Shown: positions 20,409-30,394 of the stretch, in pieces
How positions within the stretch are numbered: the stretch's first letter is position 1
How the letters are laid out: each line of letters starts with the position of its first letter
NCBI GenBank assembly: GCA_941918925.1
Contig: OW799237.1
Location: 110,330,515-110,394,514 of the forward strand
Length of the DNA: 64,000 nt
Origin: Phyto melanocephala
Lineage: Eukaryota > Arthropoda > Insecta > Diptera > Rhinophoridae
Direction: 5' to 3'
Made by a program: the position numbers and the translations under genes
Notes under the pieces: generated by a model
What the model saw: only the letters and a program-made list of their open reading frames with translations
Database searches by the model: none
What the model was told of the DNA's origin: nothing

Positions 20409-22839
20409 TGTTGCGGGTGGTTTCTAGTCCTAATGTTGTCGTTTAGTTTGTTCTTTTTTTTGCTCGTTGGTGTCTTATTTTTTTTTTGTGAGAATGGTTG
20501 TTGGGTGGTGATTGATTTTTTTTTTGGTGTCCTGTGCTTGAATTTTTGGGATGATTTGTGTTTGTTTTGATGATCTTGATGTTATAGTTGTGAGGAATGT
20601 GATGTTTGTTTAGTTTTTATATATTTTTTTTGTATTTTTTAAATTGCTTGAGGGTATTTGGTTTTCTTTTGCGTGTGAAATTCTGGCGTTTGTTTTGTTG
20701 AATGGTTTAGAAGTGTGCAGACTGAAATTTGACAGTAAAAGCTTTTTGTAGGAATAGTTGTATTAAATAGTAGTTATGGTATTACCAGGTGAAAAATATC
20801 TGTTAAGGTTGGTGATGAAGTAGGAGAACAATTATATTTCTCAGTATTTTTTTTTTGTATACATTAGTTTAATGGTTAAGGCGAGGCGGGGGAAGAAAAA
20901 TGGACTTTGAACTCTACAGATTTATTTGTGTTGCGGAACAATACTGTTTCTTTTTATAACATCACCGGTATAATTTTTTTTTAACGATTTTTGTTAGTGT
21001 TAACAGAATTGATAATAAATGATGAATTTGGATTTTTTTTTAAAAACGTTATAACATTAGTGGTTGAATATGAAGTTTGATATCAGTCGGATAACATTTG
21101 TTTTATTTTAAATTAAAATTTGAAAGGGAGAAGTGAAACTTTGCTGTTTGAATAGAAAAGTGAAAGATAATTATTAATTAGAATATTATTTTTATTTGTG
21201 TGAATAAGTGTATTTAAAATAAGGAAAAGAAATATGTAAGTTTCAGTTGGAGAAGAAAAATATGATATTATTGCATATGAGTGTAAATTAATTAATGGTA
21301 AATGTTTTTGAAATAGAGTTGTAAAATTGCAAGGAAAAGGAAGTGGAAATTGCTGTAGCCAGGAAAACTTATTGCATCAGCGTTCTTGGTTTTGACAGTG
21401 GTATCTAGAACTGGGTAGAAAACGTACTTGGAAAGGTATGCATAGTGTGAGCGGTAAACGGAAATGAATTTATGATTTAAAGAAAGGGGAGAAAAAAAGG
21501 TAACGATAATTTATTTTATTTTTGATTTTTTTGATGGCAGTTCCATTGAGGATACCGGCCAGGGTGAAAAAAAATTGGCTGGTAACAATTGCGGAAACAG
21601 AGTTCTAGTATCTCCACGAAAGCTCATTGTATTATTTGTGCAGACTAGTAATTAGTCAAGTTTTAAACCGGGAAATATTGTCCCAAAGCTTTTGTGTAAA
21701 GTAGAATAAAAACCCCGGTGGAAAATTTGGGATCATAACATCGAATTATACATAAGATTAATTATTTTTTTTTATTTTTTTTATTACTTAAGTTCTCACT
21801 TGAAATTGTAGGAAAAATTAGAGAATCGTTTTTGTTAGTATATTTAGTGTGTGTAGTTGTATAAAAGAAAAGAAAGAACAAAGGGTCAGACTAGGTATTA
21901 TAAATAATTTGTTCGGTGTTTTTGAGTGTGTCATAAAAGTTAGTACCTCAGAGAGCTCTTTAAGGGAAGTCTATATACGTTTTTTTTTTGTTTTGTACAT
22001 TTGAGACTGAAAAGTGTAGTAAGTCTATTTTATTTTGCAAAATCTGGTCTTTCCTTTCCCATAGAACTTATCGTTAGAGTGTAAAGTTTTATTGTTTTTA
22101 TTTTTTTTTTATATATATATAATACGTTTTTTTTTTATTGTGTAAATTTTCTACATTTAGTTTAGTAATTTATTAATATTCACTTTCAATTAAAATTTAA
22201 TAATAAATTTTTTTTTGAGAAAATAGAATAGGAAAAATAAACGGAAAATAAAGTAAGGCAAATAGATTCGAATAAAAGGAAATTAGCATAGCAGTTAAGA
22301 GTGTAAGAGTTATTTATTCATCTACTTATATTATAAACGGAAGTAGAGGAAACGGAAGTGATAGGGATTTTTGTAAATTAAGTTAGTTGCTTTTTTTTTA
22401 TTAATAGTAGAAATGTTAGAGATAAGTTTTTTTTTGTAAATTTATTTTATTCTTTATTTTTAATAATTTGTAGTATTTGTATTTATAGTATAAATAAATG
22501 TGATAATTATTTGTAACGTTATTATGGAAAAATGTGAGTAGATCATTTACGAGGGAAATGTTGATATAGGTGGTGAGTTGAATGACGGATAGTGGGGTCC
22601 GTAAGCAAATTCGGTGCGGATGCATTACGGCCATGGAAGGGTAATGGGCGATTGGAGGTTACCATCTGCCTCCCTATTCAGAAGTGGTTCCCTTTAACAG
22701 GTAGTATTTATTTTTTTTTGTATCTCATTTTTTTTATGTCGAGCCTCGGCCAACAAAGGGTTGAGAACTACTCCCAGAGAACGAGCCGCGAGAGCCAGCA
22801 GGGTAGGGTATTTGAAGGCCGACCAAACGGTTCGTAACA
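20409..22839 (+). repeat. 3' long terminal repeat
   Basis: Copy of 11435-13865 at an offset of 8974, with one difference found (G at 21491). It is followed by the right copy of the target duplication, GCTT. Confidence 0.95.
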
Positions 22840-22843
22840 GCTT

Positions 22844-24404
22844 TTTATTTCTTACTTTTATTTCAATATTTTTCTTTGTTCAAATTTTTATTGTAAATTT
22901 TCATCATTTTTATTAGTAAAAGAAACGTCTAACAAAATAAATATGCAAGTTAAACACAATTTTCAAATGTAAGAAAATGTTTAAATAGCCACTGCTGCTG
23001 ACATCATCCAGCCAGCAGTTATTCCACACACCTTTTCTAGGTGTTGTTGAGCAAAAAATAAAAATAAGCATTCGTACGCATTTGTAAACGATTGTTTTAT
23101 TTTTGCACCCTACAGCTAGTGGGTACGGAGCTAAAATTTGTTTATTGATGTTTTCTTATAAAAACTCTCATTTATTACCTTATTAAAAAAAAATCGTATC
23201 TTAAATAGGTATATTGAAATGTTTAAACCAAACGTAGGGTAATCTATGGTCCTATATAATATCTATACTTTTAGAACCTTTTTTGTTAGTGTTTAATTAA
23301 ATAAAAAAGAATTATCAGTTACTGCCTATAATGTGATCATTGTCAAATGTCCAGGTAGTCATTTGTTTGTTGTGGCAAAACTTTTACAAGTTTTGTAGAC
23401 ATAAAAACTGAAAAATTTAACGACATCCACAAAAAAAATATGTGTACCCTGCCAGCAAATTACAGTTTAATTTCAAATGGAAGTGACTTAAAAACCACTA
23501 CTCCGATCCAACTAATAAAGTTGGAACGCGCGTCTTAAACTTATTTGTGTAACTACCTTGCCATATGAAAACACCTTGATCGTTTCTTCATAAGTCTTAA
23601 AATCGTTAACGCGTTAAAGCATATTATGTACCTTGACTTTAACAGTTCTTTTTTTTTACAAAAAAACATTAATTTCGGATTTCGATTTTATTAAATTGGA
23701 TTGCAAATTTAACTATAGAAAAAGTCACTTTTAGCTAAAAATCTTCATAGCATAATAAAATTATAGAAACACAGCACGTTTACTGCATACAAAGTAATGC
23801 TTTTTGATAATTCAAAAACAAATTATGTTTGCACTATATAGAAATATAATGCCATGTTAACATGGCGATATAAATCTCGTGGTTCGCTTTCTGAATCTCG
23901 AATGCGAACCCTGCCGTTCAGACGATAGTTCTTGTTTCACTTTAACATTTTTATTTTTTTAATTATTTAACGCGGCTTTTTGTTTTTTCTGAGGTTTATT
24001 GAAGTCCTTCTTTTACACTTTAAAATACGTTTCACTATTTATCGTTTTTCCATTTTAATTTAAATATATGTATATGTTAAACATATATTTTTTATTTCCA
24101 TAATGATTTTTATTTTAATTTTTTACACACAATATTTTTTTTCTTTGTTTATGATAACATATTCAACGATTTTCATCTCATTTCGTTACTATTATGTCTA
24201 GTTTTGAATAGAAATTGTTTGAAGGGCATATGTATGTTTGTACAATATGTTGGCCAACAAATCCTGGAAATAGTTTATAATCATGATGAAATGAAATACA
24301 TCTTGTTTATAACAAACTTTCTTCCTTAAATAAGCATATGTGCCAGATAAAACGATCACTTAACAAAAAACACTAATTATTAATCGCTTTAATTTAAAAC
24401 ATCA
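22844..24404. other. Noncoding stretch upstream of Prohibitin-2
   Basis: This is the right flank of the retrotransposon insertion. No protein-like frame, RNA gene or clear repeat end is visible. Confidence 0.5.
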
Positions 24405-24535
24405 GGGGCCGAATTACAGCATTCGAACGTGATCGAAATTGTTAAATTCTTATTAGAATCTCTATACCTAAAGCACAGCGAACTCGATCGTTCGAGTAAA
24501 ATTTCGATCGTGATCGAATGCCGTAATTCGGCCCC
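24405..24535. mobile_element. 131-bp near-palindromic MITE
   Basis: The ends GGGGCCGAATTACAGCATTC and, inverted, GGGGCCGAATTACGGCATTC match at 19 of 20 positions. Pairing continues inward through GATCGAAATT. A 64-codon frame that begins inside it is chance. A half copy lies at 7484-7560. It sits about 380 bases upstream of the PHB2 start codon. Confidence 0.8.
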
Positions 24536-24917
24536 AGATTTTTTGTTTTTACAGAAACCGAAAAAGTCGTACGTACTTCAGTTAAAAAAAAATTTCGTTA
24601 ATTTTTTTAATGAAATTGTTTAAATACTAATTCAAAGGTGGATTGATATCCATAACTAATATGTGTTGCTCTATTGTGAATGCTTGTATATTGTACTGGC
24701 AATACTGTAATTATTATTTTTCTTGCTTATCTTCTAAAAAGTGAATATTTTGTGTCGTGTGGTGGGTTATTGGACAATAATTTCTTGCACCGGGTCAATT
24801 TTTCGCACTTGTCTAATTATTATTATAGTAGTTATTAAACATAGCATTTATTTTTATTAACTAATTTACTAGATAACAATTTAAAATTGTTTTTGATACG
24901 GTGCACTGCTTATAGAA

Positions 24918-25050
24918 ATGGCTCAAAGTAAATTAAGCGATTTGGCTGGTAAATTCGGCAAGGGTGGACCACCCGGATTGACCACTGGTTTAAAATTGTT
25001 GGCTGGTTTGGGAGCTCTTGCCTATGGTGTTAATCAATCTCTATACACCG
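24918..25050 (+). CDS. Phb2: PHB2 exon 1 (coding part)
   Basis: It starts at the ATG in AGAAATGGCT and ends in phase 1 before a GTACGT donor. It encodes the N-terminal targeting and anchor region through SLYT. Joining to 25582 creates the Val of [12 protein letters not shown], the conserved prohibitin join. Confidence 0.95.
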
Positions 25051-27695
25051 GTACGTAACTATACAAAAGCTTTCCAAAATTATAAAACATAACCTCAAAA
25101 CTCACGGTTAAATTGTCATTGTCGGAATATTTCATAATTAAAACGTGATATTTAAATAAGTTTTAAACATTATCAATTTAGAGTAGTACATATTTTAATT
25201 AATAATAAAATTCTTTTCAATGTATGATTAGTTTTTAATTTTATTTAACTTTAAAAACTCAACATAAGTTGCATAACTTTAAGAATTATTCATGCTGTAC
25301 TCTAACATAGTTATCATATTGTTGTTTTTGTAGTACCTACATCAACTGCAATATATTTTTACGTTTAAACTTTTTGTAATAGTTGGTTTATTTTCTTTAT
25401 TTTTGCAAATAATAACACTGGAAATATGTTATAAAACAAAGATCATCATACCTTTATTATCAAACTTATTTTGATAATAAAGGTGTAGGTTCAATTTGCA
25501 AACTTCACTGTTATAAGTACTACCTACTGTAAATTAAACTAACTAAAATGTAATTATCTAACAATATGTTTCTCTTTACAGTTGATGGCGGTCATCGTGC
25601 TATTATCTTCAGCAGAATCGGTGGTATTCAAAGTGATATATTTTCCGAAGGTTTACATTTCCGCATTCCATGGTTTCAATATCCCATCATCTACGACATT
25701 CGTTCTCGTCCCCGTAAAATTTCCTCGCCAACGGGTTCCAAGGATTTGCAAATGATAAACATTTCATTGCGTGTTTTGTCCCGACCAGACTCGATGCGTT
25801 TGCCTTCCGTACACCGTAATTTAGGTGTTGATTATGATGAGAAAGTTTTGCCCTCAATTTGCAATGAAGTTCTTAAGAGTGTGGTGGCCAAATTCAATGC
25901 CTCACAATTAATTACCCAACGTGCTCAAGTAAGTCCTTAAAATTTTTAGCTATTTTTATTTTAAAATAATATATATACAAATTTGTAGGTTTCACTCTTA
26001 ATTCGCAAAGAATTAGTTGAACGTGCCCGTGATTTTAATATTATTTTGGATGATGTTTCTTTAACTGAATTGAGCTTCGGCAAGGAATATACTGCTGCTG
26101 TTGAAGCCAAACAAGTGGCCCAACAGGAGGCTCAACGTGCTGTATTCTTTGTTGAACGTGCCAAGCAAGAAAAACAACAGAAAATTGTACAAGCTGAGGG
26201 TGAAGCTGAGGCAGCAAAAATGATATCCTTTTCTAAACCACTGATGAATATTTTTTTCAGAGATGTTCTGCATGTCCTAATTCAAAGAATATATTTCTGG
26301 AAACCAATAGAATATTTCTTAAATTTAAAAAACTTATTACTTGTAGAGCTTTTTCGAAAAAACGAGAATATTTTCGAAATAGTCTTTACAAGATGTTTCT
26401 GTAATTAAAAAACAAACGTTTCCAGAAATATATTTTCAGGGCAAAAATCATTTCTTTTATTATAAATTCCATATTTGGTTTTCCATAACTGTTATGTTTA
26501 CTTGGGTCTTGCAGTCAAACAGAATCCAGCTTACTTGAAATTGCGTAAATTACGCGCTGCTCAAAGCATAGCTAGAACTGTAAGTTTAAAACAAAATATT
26601 CTTCATTCAAACAATTAACTTAATGTTTAATATTTTCTAACTTGCATACAGATTGCCAGCTCACAGAACAAGGTCTACCTGTCGGCCGACAGCTTAATGT
26701 TAAACATCCAAGATTCCGGCTTCGATGATATGACTGAAAAAGTCTACAAAAGTAAATAAACTTTTCTTAACATCTCTTAAGTAAAAAAAAAAAACAAATC
26801 AACTAATAATAAAAACACCATGTGTTACAAAATTAACAAAAAATACTGTTTTAAGAAAACACACAAAATATTATAAAAATTAAAATTCGGCTTTTATCAG
26901 CATTTTCCTTTTTATGTATTAACAAAAAAAAAAAATAATTAATGAAATATGAAAATATTTTCTTACTATTTGTTGTTTCTCTTTTTGATATTTCTTTTTT
27001 TGAAAATGTTCCAATATTTAGCTGCCGATGTGGATAAATTTCAAATACGTTATTAAAAAACAGAATTTTCAGATTAAAATCGTTTTACAAAACAACAATT
27101 TCATATTCTTTAGTTTTTAATTTTGTTAATTTTTCTTGCTAAATATTTTTTTTACTTTATTATACATTCATCCATACTTAAGTAACTATCCTTTTCTTTA
27201 AAGGATGCAAATTCTTTAGATTTTAAGTTTACAATTGGATAAAAACACTTAATTTTAGGTGGTTATGTAACACTTATTAAAGAGAGTTATTAAATGCTTT
27301 AGCAATTTTATTGATAATTGAATAGCTTTTATTATTTTAAATTCACAGATGTGTATATAAATTTGTGTGATTTTGCATTTCATGAATTTATTTTTAACTG
27401 TTTTCTCTTAAATTTGTTAAAAATAAATCCGCATAAAACTAAGACACATCCCTTGCATAAAACAAAATGATATATTTTTTATTGTTTAAACTAAATAAAA
27501 TATTTCTGTTTATTAAATTTTGTTTCAATTTGTTTCTGTCTGGCAATTAAAAGAATGTTTTTATTATTTCTCCAACATTTTACAGTTGGCGAGAGTTGGT
27601 TTGGTGGTCCCTCAAAAGCATTAGAACAAAGCAAGAATTTCACGGAAAAATCAATTGGAAATCTTGCTCATCACACAGCCAATCGTATGATTTAA
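24918..27695 (+). CDS. Phb2: Prohibitin-2 (PHB2), spliced gene with alternative C-termini
   Basis: PHB2 pairs with PHB1 in ring scaffolds of the mitochondrial inner membrane, which stabilise m-AAA proteases and newly made respiratory subunits. The coding exons are 24918-25050, 25582-25928, 25989-26222, 26502-26579 and 26652 onward. The protein starts [20 protein letters not shown], has a hydrophobic anchor at about residues 22-38 ([13 protein letters not shown]), the SPFH/PHB core ([30 protein letters not shown]) and a C-terminal coiled coil ([22 protein letters not shown]). Three endings are possible: a stop at 26757 (299 residues), an exon at 27022 (308) or an exon at 27586 (333). Human PHB2 has 299. 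Intron 3 has AT-AC boundaries; the others are GT-AG. Recognition is secure; which endings are used is inferred. Confidence 0.96.
25450..25484. other. Perfect 15-bp hairpin in PHB2 intron 1
   Basis: ACCTTTATTATCAAA (25450-25464) and its exact complement (25470-25484) flank a 5-base loop. It lies about 100 bases before the exon 2 acceptor. Such a perfect short stem could be a tiny MITE remnant or an RNA structure. Confidence 0.7.
25582..25928 (+). CDS. Phb2: PHB2 exon 2
   Basis: Acceptor TCTCTTTACAG, donor GTAAGT. It encodes most of the SPFH domain, ending ...[11 protein letters not shown]. Confidence 0.95.
25989..26222 (+). CDS. Phb2: PHB2 exon 3
   Basis: The acceptor AAATTTGTAG is followed by [17 protein letters not shown], and the exon ends [10 protein letters not shown]. 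The downstream donor is not GT but ATATCCTTTT. Reading on past it gives a false 120-codon frame. Confidence 0.94.
26223..26501 (+). other. U12-type AT-AC intron of PHB2
   Basis: The 279-base intron starts ATATCCTTTT, the minor-spliceosome donor consensus, and ends TTAC. A branch-site match, TTCCATAACT (26481-26490; consensus TTCCTTAACT), puts the branch A 13 bases before the end. Removing exactly this interval joins AAKM to [14 protein letters not shown], the conserved PHB2 sequence; no GT-AG pair does. I recall fly PHB2 among the few Drosophila genes with U12 introns. A 17-base perfect inverted repeat lies inside (26288-26304 and 26418-26434). Confidence 0.9.
26502..26579 (+). CDS. Phb2: PHB2 exon 4
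   Basis: Begins after the AC acceptor, encodes [14 protein letters not shown] through QSIART, and ends before GTAAGT in phase 0. Confidence 0.95.
26652..26759 (+). CDS. Phb2: PHB2 exon 5, with in-exon stop or internal donor
   Basis: Acceptor TTGCATACAG; encodes [18 protein letters not shown] to EKVYK. Unspliced reading adds SK and stops at 26757-26759, with an AATAAA at 26808. Alternatively a GTAAAT donor at 26752 lets the exon end at 26751 in phase 1 and join either downstream exon. Confidence 0.9.
   Translation: MASSQNKVYLSADSLMLNIQDSGFDDMTEKVYKSK
27022..27056 (+). CDS. Phb2: PHB2 alternative terminal exon A
   Basis: Acceptor CCAATATTTAG. Joined to phase-1 exon 5 it encodes [11 protein letters not shown] and a stop. 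It is short, so the evidence is the acceptor, the correct phase and the prompt stop. Confidence 0.55.
27586..27695 (+). CDS. Phb2: PHB2 alternative terminal exon B
   Basis: Acceptor AACATTTTACAG. In the same phase it encodes a 36-residue tail, [17 protein letters not shown] and onward to TANRMI, then a stop at 27693. The tail looks like real protein (no repeats, normal composition). An AATAAA signal lies at 27834-27839. Confidence 0.75.
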
Positions 27696-27833
27696 GTGTA
27701 TAAAACTAAAGAGGATTTTGTCAGTGTCATGTTGCCTTAAAGATTTCAAGAAATGTAGCATTTCTTCGTATTTCGACAAAAAGCTAAACAATTTTTTTAT
27801 ATGTATAGTGTGAATAATTACGAAACTTGTTTT

Positions 27834-27839
27834 AATAAA
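27834..27839 (+). terminator. Probable PHB2 polyadenylation signal (long isoform)
   Basis: AATAAA 139 bases after the stop of terminal exon B. Earlier AATAAA motifs at 26808 and 27422 could serve the shorter isoforms. Confidence 0.55.
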
Positions 27840-28930
27840 CTACAGAAAATCAGCGATTTAGCCTACCACAAGTGAAGTTTATATAAAAATATAATGTAAG
27901 TGTTTAAAATTTATAAAATTTTTTATTTCATCCAAAATTTGCAAATGTTTGTTCTCGATAAAGGCATACACGTCGTTTTTTTTTTCTCCTAAACCTTTTG
28001 CTTTTTTCACCACCTTTAAGCTAGTGTAAAAATTGGGTGAACAATTTATTCTTTTCAGGCTTAAAAGTAACCTGTGATATAATTTGGCAAATTCAATTTA
28101 GTGTTTGAGTTAAAATTGTTCACATTATGTTATCTGATTTTGGGATTTTTATTCTATATCCCTTTTTTGGAAAATAAATTTTTAATTATTAGTTGTCATT
28201 AAAAGAGTTATCTGTAAAAAAAAAAACAATGTCTTAAACATTATCAAATACACTTCCTCACATGCTTTCTTAGAAATAATTGTTAAATTATAACAATTAT
28301 TAGTTGGTTTTGGCGGTTAATTGGTTAAATACTAATGGCGCTGGCACCATTTTTATAATTGGTGGTTTTTAGAGAAGGATAATTTCAAAATGAGAACGCT
28401 GTTCTCTGTTACAGCTGTTTTGACAGTTCTCGGTTGTTCATTGGTTTAGAAATTTATCATGAATACGGGTTTTTCACGATGAGTTTTGAAAATAAAACTT
28501 TTCCAATTTTGTTTTGAAGAATCTTCAAGAAATCATTAACGTTCAATTATAAATTTTTTCCTGCAACAGCTCATGTTTGTTATACAATGTAAATTTTATT
28601 ATTAAATCTAAATGAGTTAAAAATAAATAAAAAAGAAAAATAATGAAAAACACAAAACTTGTATTTTTACTACCCCGCTTTCAATTCTTACCCGATCATC
28701 AACAAACTAAAGTCGTGTTTGGCAAATATGGTGCCCACTCGACGTGTGAAAGGCCTTTAACATCAGAACAGCATTAGCAAAAAGATTTAATTTAAAATCA
28801 AAATCAGTTTCCTCGTTTATATGATTAAAGTCCCAGAAGGGCTTCTCTGTAGTTCTATTTGAAGGAAAACGTTATCGAATTATAGTGTTTTATGCAATCA
28901 AATTCGAAAAGTTTTACTTTCGAATCGAAT
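27840..28930. other. Noncoding stretch downstream of PHB2
   Basis: No host gene is visible. It contains a 19-codon signal-peptide-like frame at 28390-28449 that I do not accept as a gene. Confidence 0.5.
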
Positions 28931-28934
28931 TAGG

Positions 28935-29085
28935 GAATAACCCCACTGGTCCATGCAGAAACATTTAAGCATTTGGAAGCAAATATTCGACGTGGTAATG
29001 CCGAAATACAGTGTACAAATTAGACTTCCAGGTAACGCCATAGACGCAATAACCGTCAAATGATCGAAATCATATTTAAACATTA
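28935..29085 (+). pseudogene. Decayed mariner-type transposase C-terminus
   Basis: The translation reads HLEANIRRGNAEIQ near 28971 and ends NNRQMIEIIFKH, with stops between. This follows the C-terminal pattern (LE..IRRVIAEIQ...GGH...IIF) of the same transposase clade as 29340-30000. Only the end of the protein is recognisable. Confidence 0.5.
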
Positions 29086-29162
29086 ATTCCATAATATTTT
29101 CTGATAAACAAAAGACAATTAAATTGATATTAAAAAAATTCTCTTTTATTTTAATTTAAATA

Positions 29163-30067
29163 AAGGGTGTTTTTTTAAGCCCGATAGAACTTGAAATTGT
29201 AAAAAATAACACAAAAAATTAAATTGTAATCAAAATTTTTTTTTTATTCGAAAGATCAATACGTGACATTAACATTTGAAAATGATTTCGGGCATATGGG
29301 CACCGCGGCTGTTCTTGACGAAGCGCATTCTGGACGTCCGTTGTTTTATCGCAAAATTGTGTTCAGCGATGAGGCGCATTTTTGGCTTAACGGGTTTGTT
29401 AATAAGCAAAATTGCCGCATATGGAGCGAGACCAATCCACAAGAGACCCTACAGACTCCATTACATCCAGAAAAATGCACCGTTTTGTGCGGTTTTTACG
29501 CTGGTGGCATCATCGGACCTTATTTCTTCAAAAATGAGGCCGGAGCTCTCGTTACGGTCAATGGAGATCGTTACCGCACCATGATCAATGATTTTTTGTT
29601 TGAAAATATGGATGACATTGATCCGGAGGAGATGTGGTTTCAACAGGATGGCGCTACGTGCCATACGGCGAACGCAACCATCGACTTATTGAAATCAAAA
29701 TTTGGCGATAAGTTGATTTCGAGAAATGGACCTGTCAATTGGCCTCCAAGTTCGTGCGATTTGACACCTCTCGATTATTTCCTGTGGGGCTACGTGAAGT
29801 CACTGGTTTATGCTGATAAACCAGCAACAATTGACGCCTTGGAGGCCAGCATTGTTCGTGTTATTCGTGACATACGGCCAGCAGTGCTCGAAAAAGTGGC
29901 CCAAAATTGGACGTCCAGAATGCGCTTCGTCAAGAACAGCCGAAATCATTTTCAAATGTTAATGTCACGTATTGATCTTTCGAATAAAAAAAAATTTTAA
30001 TTACAATTTAATTTTTTGTGTTATTTTTTACAATTTCAAGTTCTATCGGGCTTAAAAAAACACCCTC
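29163..30067 (+). mobile_element. Fold-back mariner/IS630-type element
   Basis: The element is 905 bp with TA on each side (29161-29162, 30068-30069) and ends AAGGGTGTTTTTTTAAGCCC and, inverted, GAGGGTGTTTTTTTAAGCCC. The inverted repeat is not a short TIR. It continues for 177 bases on the left (to 29339) and 159 on the right (from 29909), broken only by about 17 extra bases at 29290-29306 and a T-run difference. The right arm includes the stop codon and roughly the last 30 codons of the transposase, so the left end is an inverted copy of the 3' end that replaced the true 5' end. The DNA-binding domain is lost. Such an RNA would fold into a long hairpin. Confidence 0.9.
29340..30000 (+). pseudogene. 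Transposase catalytic-domain fragment (mariner/IS630 superfamily)
   Basis: The genuine transposase part is about 220 residues. The first Asp is in VFSDEAHFWLNGFVNKQNC, the second in WFQQDGATCHTA and the third in WPPSSCDLTPLDYFLWGY, with 92 and 36 residues between them. The C-terminus is SRIDLSNKKKF. The frame is open from 29263, but its first 26 codons are antisense copy of the 3' end, so the ATG at that end is an accident. A full transposase of this type has about 100 more N-terminal residues with helix-turn-helix domains. It could at most act as a catalytic fragment and is probably inactive. Confidence 0.85.
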
Positions 30068-30394
30068 TATTTCCACCTCTGTAAAAAAAATACCCTTTAC
30101 TAGCATCCATCAACCAAATAAATTTTACAGTTATTTAGTTCACAAACCCCCGTCGTATTTTGTATCATCTATTTACATACAGTTTTGATTTGTACACCTG
30201 TAAACACAATTTCTGATTAACAGAGCTAACTTAACAAGATACACGCACTGTAGGATTCCCTTTAGTATTGCAATGTCAAACTTCATACAAAAAATTTAAA
30301 AGCTGAATTCTTAGTTTTTTATATAGAGTTTGATTTTCCAAAAAAACCGAAAACGATCAGCCGATTATGTGTAGTATTGTTAATCAAACAGTCG

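Larger units (their letters stand above)
11435..22839 (+). mobile_element. Full-length Ty3/gypsy LTR retrotransposon, Osvaldo/Ulysses-like
   Basis: The element is 11,405 bp, bounded by 2431-bp LTRs that start TGTTGC and end TAACA, and flanked by a 4-bp GCTT duplication (11431-11434 and 22840-22843). The order is LTR, tRNA-Lys primer site, roughly 1-kb leader, gag, pol (protease, reverse transcriptase, RNase H, integrase), 0.7-kb 3' region, LTR. Integrase after RNase H places it in Ty3/gypsy (Metaviridae). Very long LTRs, tRNA-Lys priming and a 'SNASERVNQS' integrase motif recall the Osvaldo/Ulysses clade; that assignment is from memory of family traits. No env frame is present between pol and the 3' LTR. 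Intact frames and nearly identical LTRs point to a recent insertion. Confidence 0.95.

Noticed and set aside
23880..23930. Possible tRNA gene (GTTCGC...GCGAACC phrase)
   Set aside because: No acceptor stem, no proper A and B boxes and no cloverleaf could be drawn.
26046..26408. 120-codon frame as a separate small gene
   Set aside because: It is PHB2 exon 3 read through into the AT-AC intron.
28390..28449. A 19-codon frame (MRTLFSVTAVLTVLGCSLV) resembling a perfect signal peptide
   Set aside because: It stops immediately, no downstream exon in a compatible phase with a clear donor could be seen, and hydrophobic short frames are common by chance.
29263..30000. Intact 245-residue transposase gene
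   Set aside because: The first 26 codons are an inverted copy of the 3' end and the DNA-binding domain is missing, so it is a fragment.
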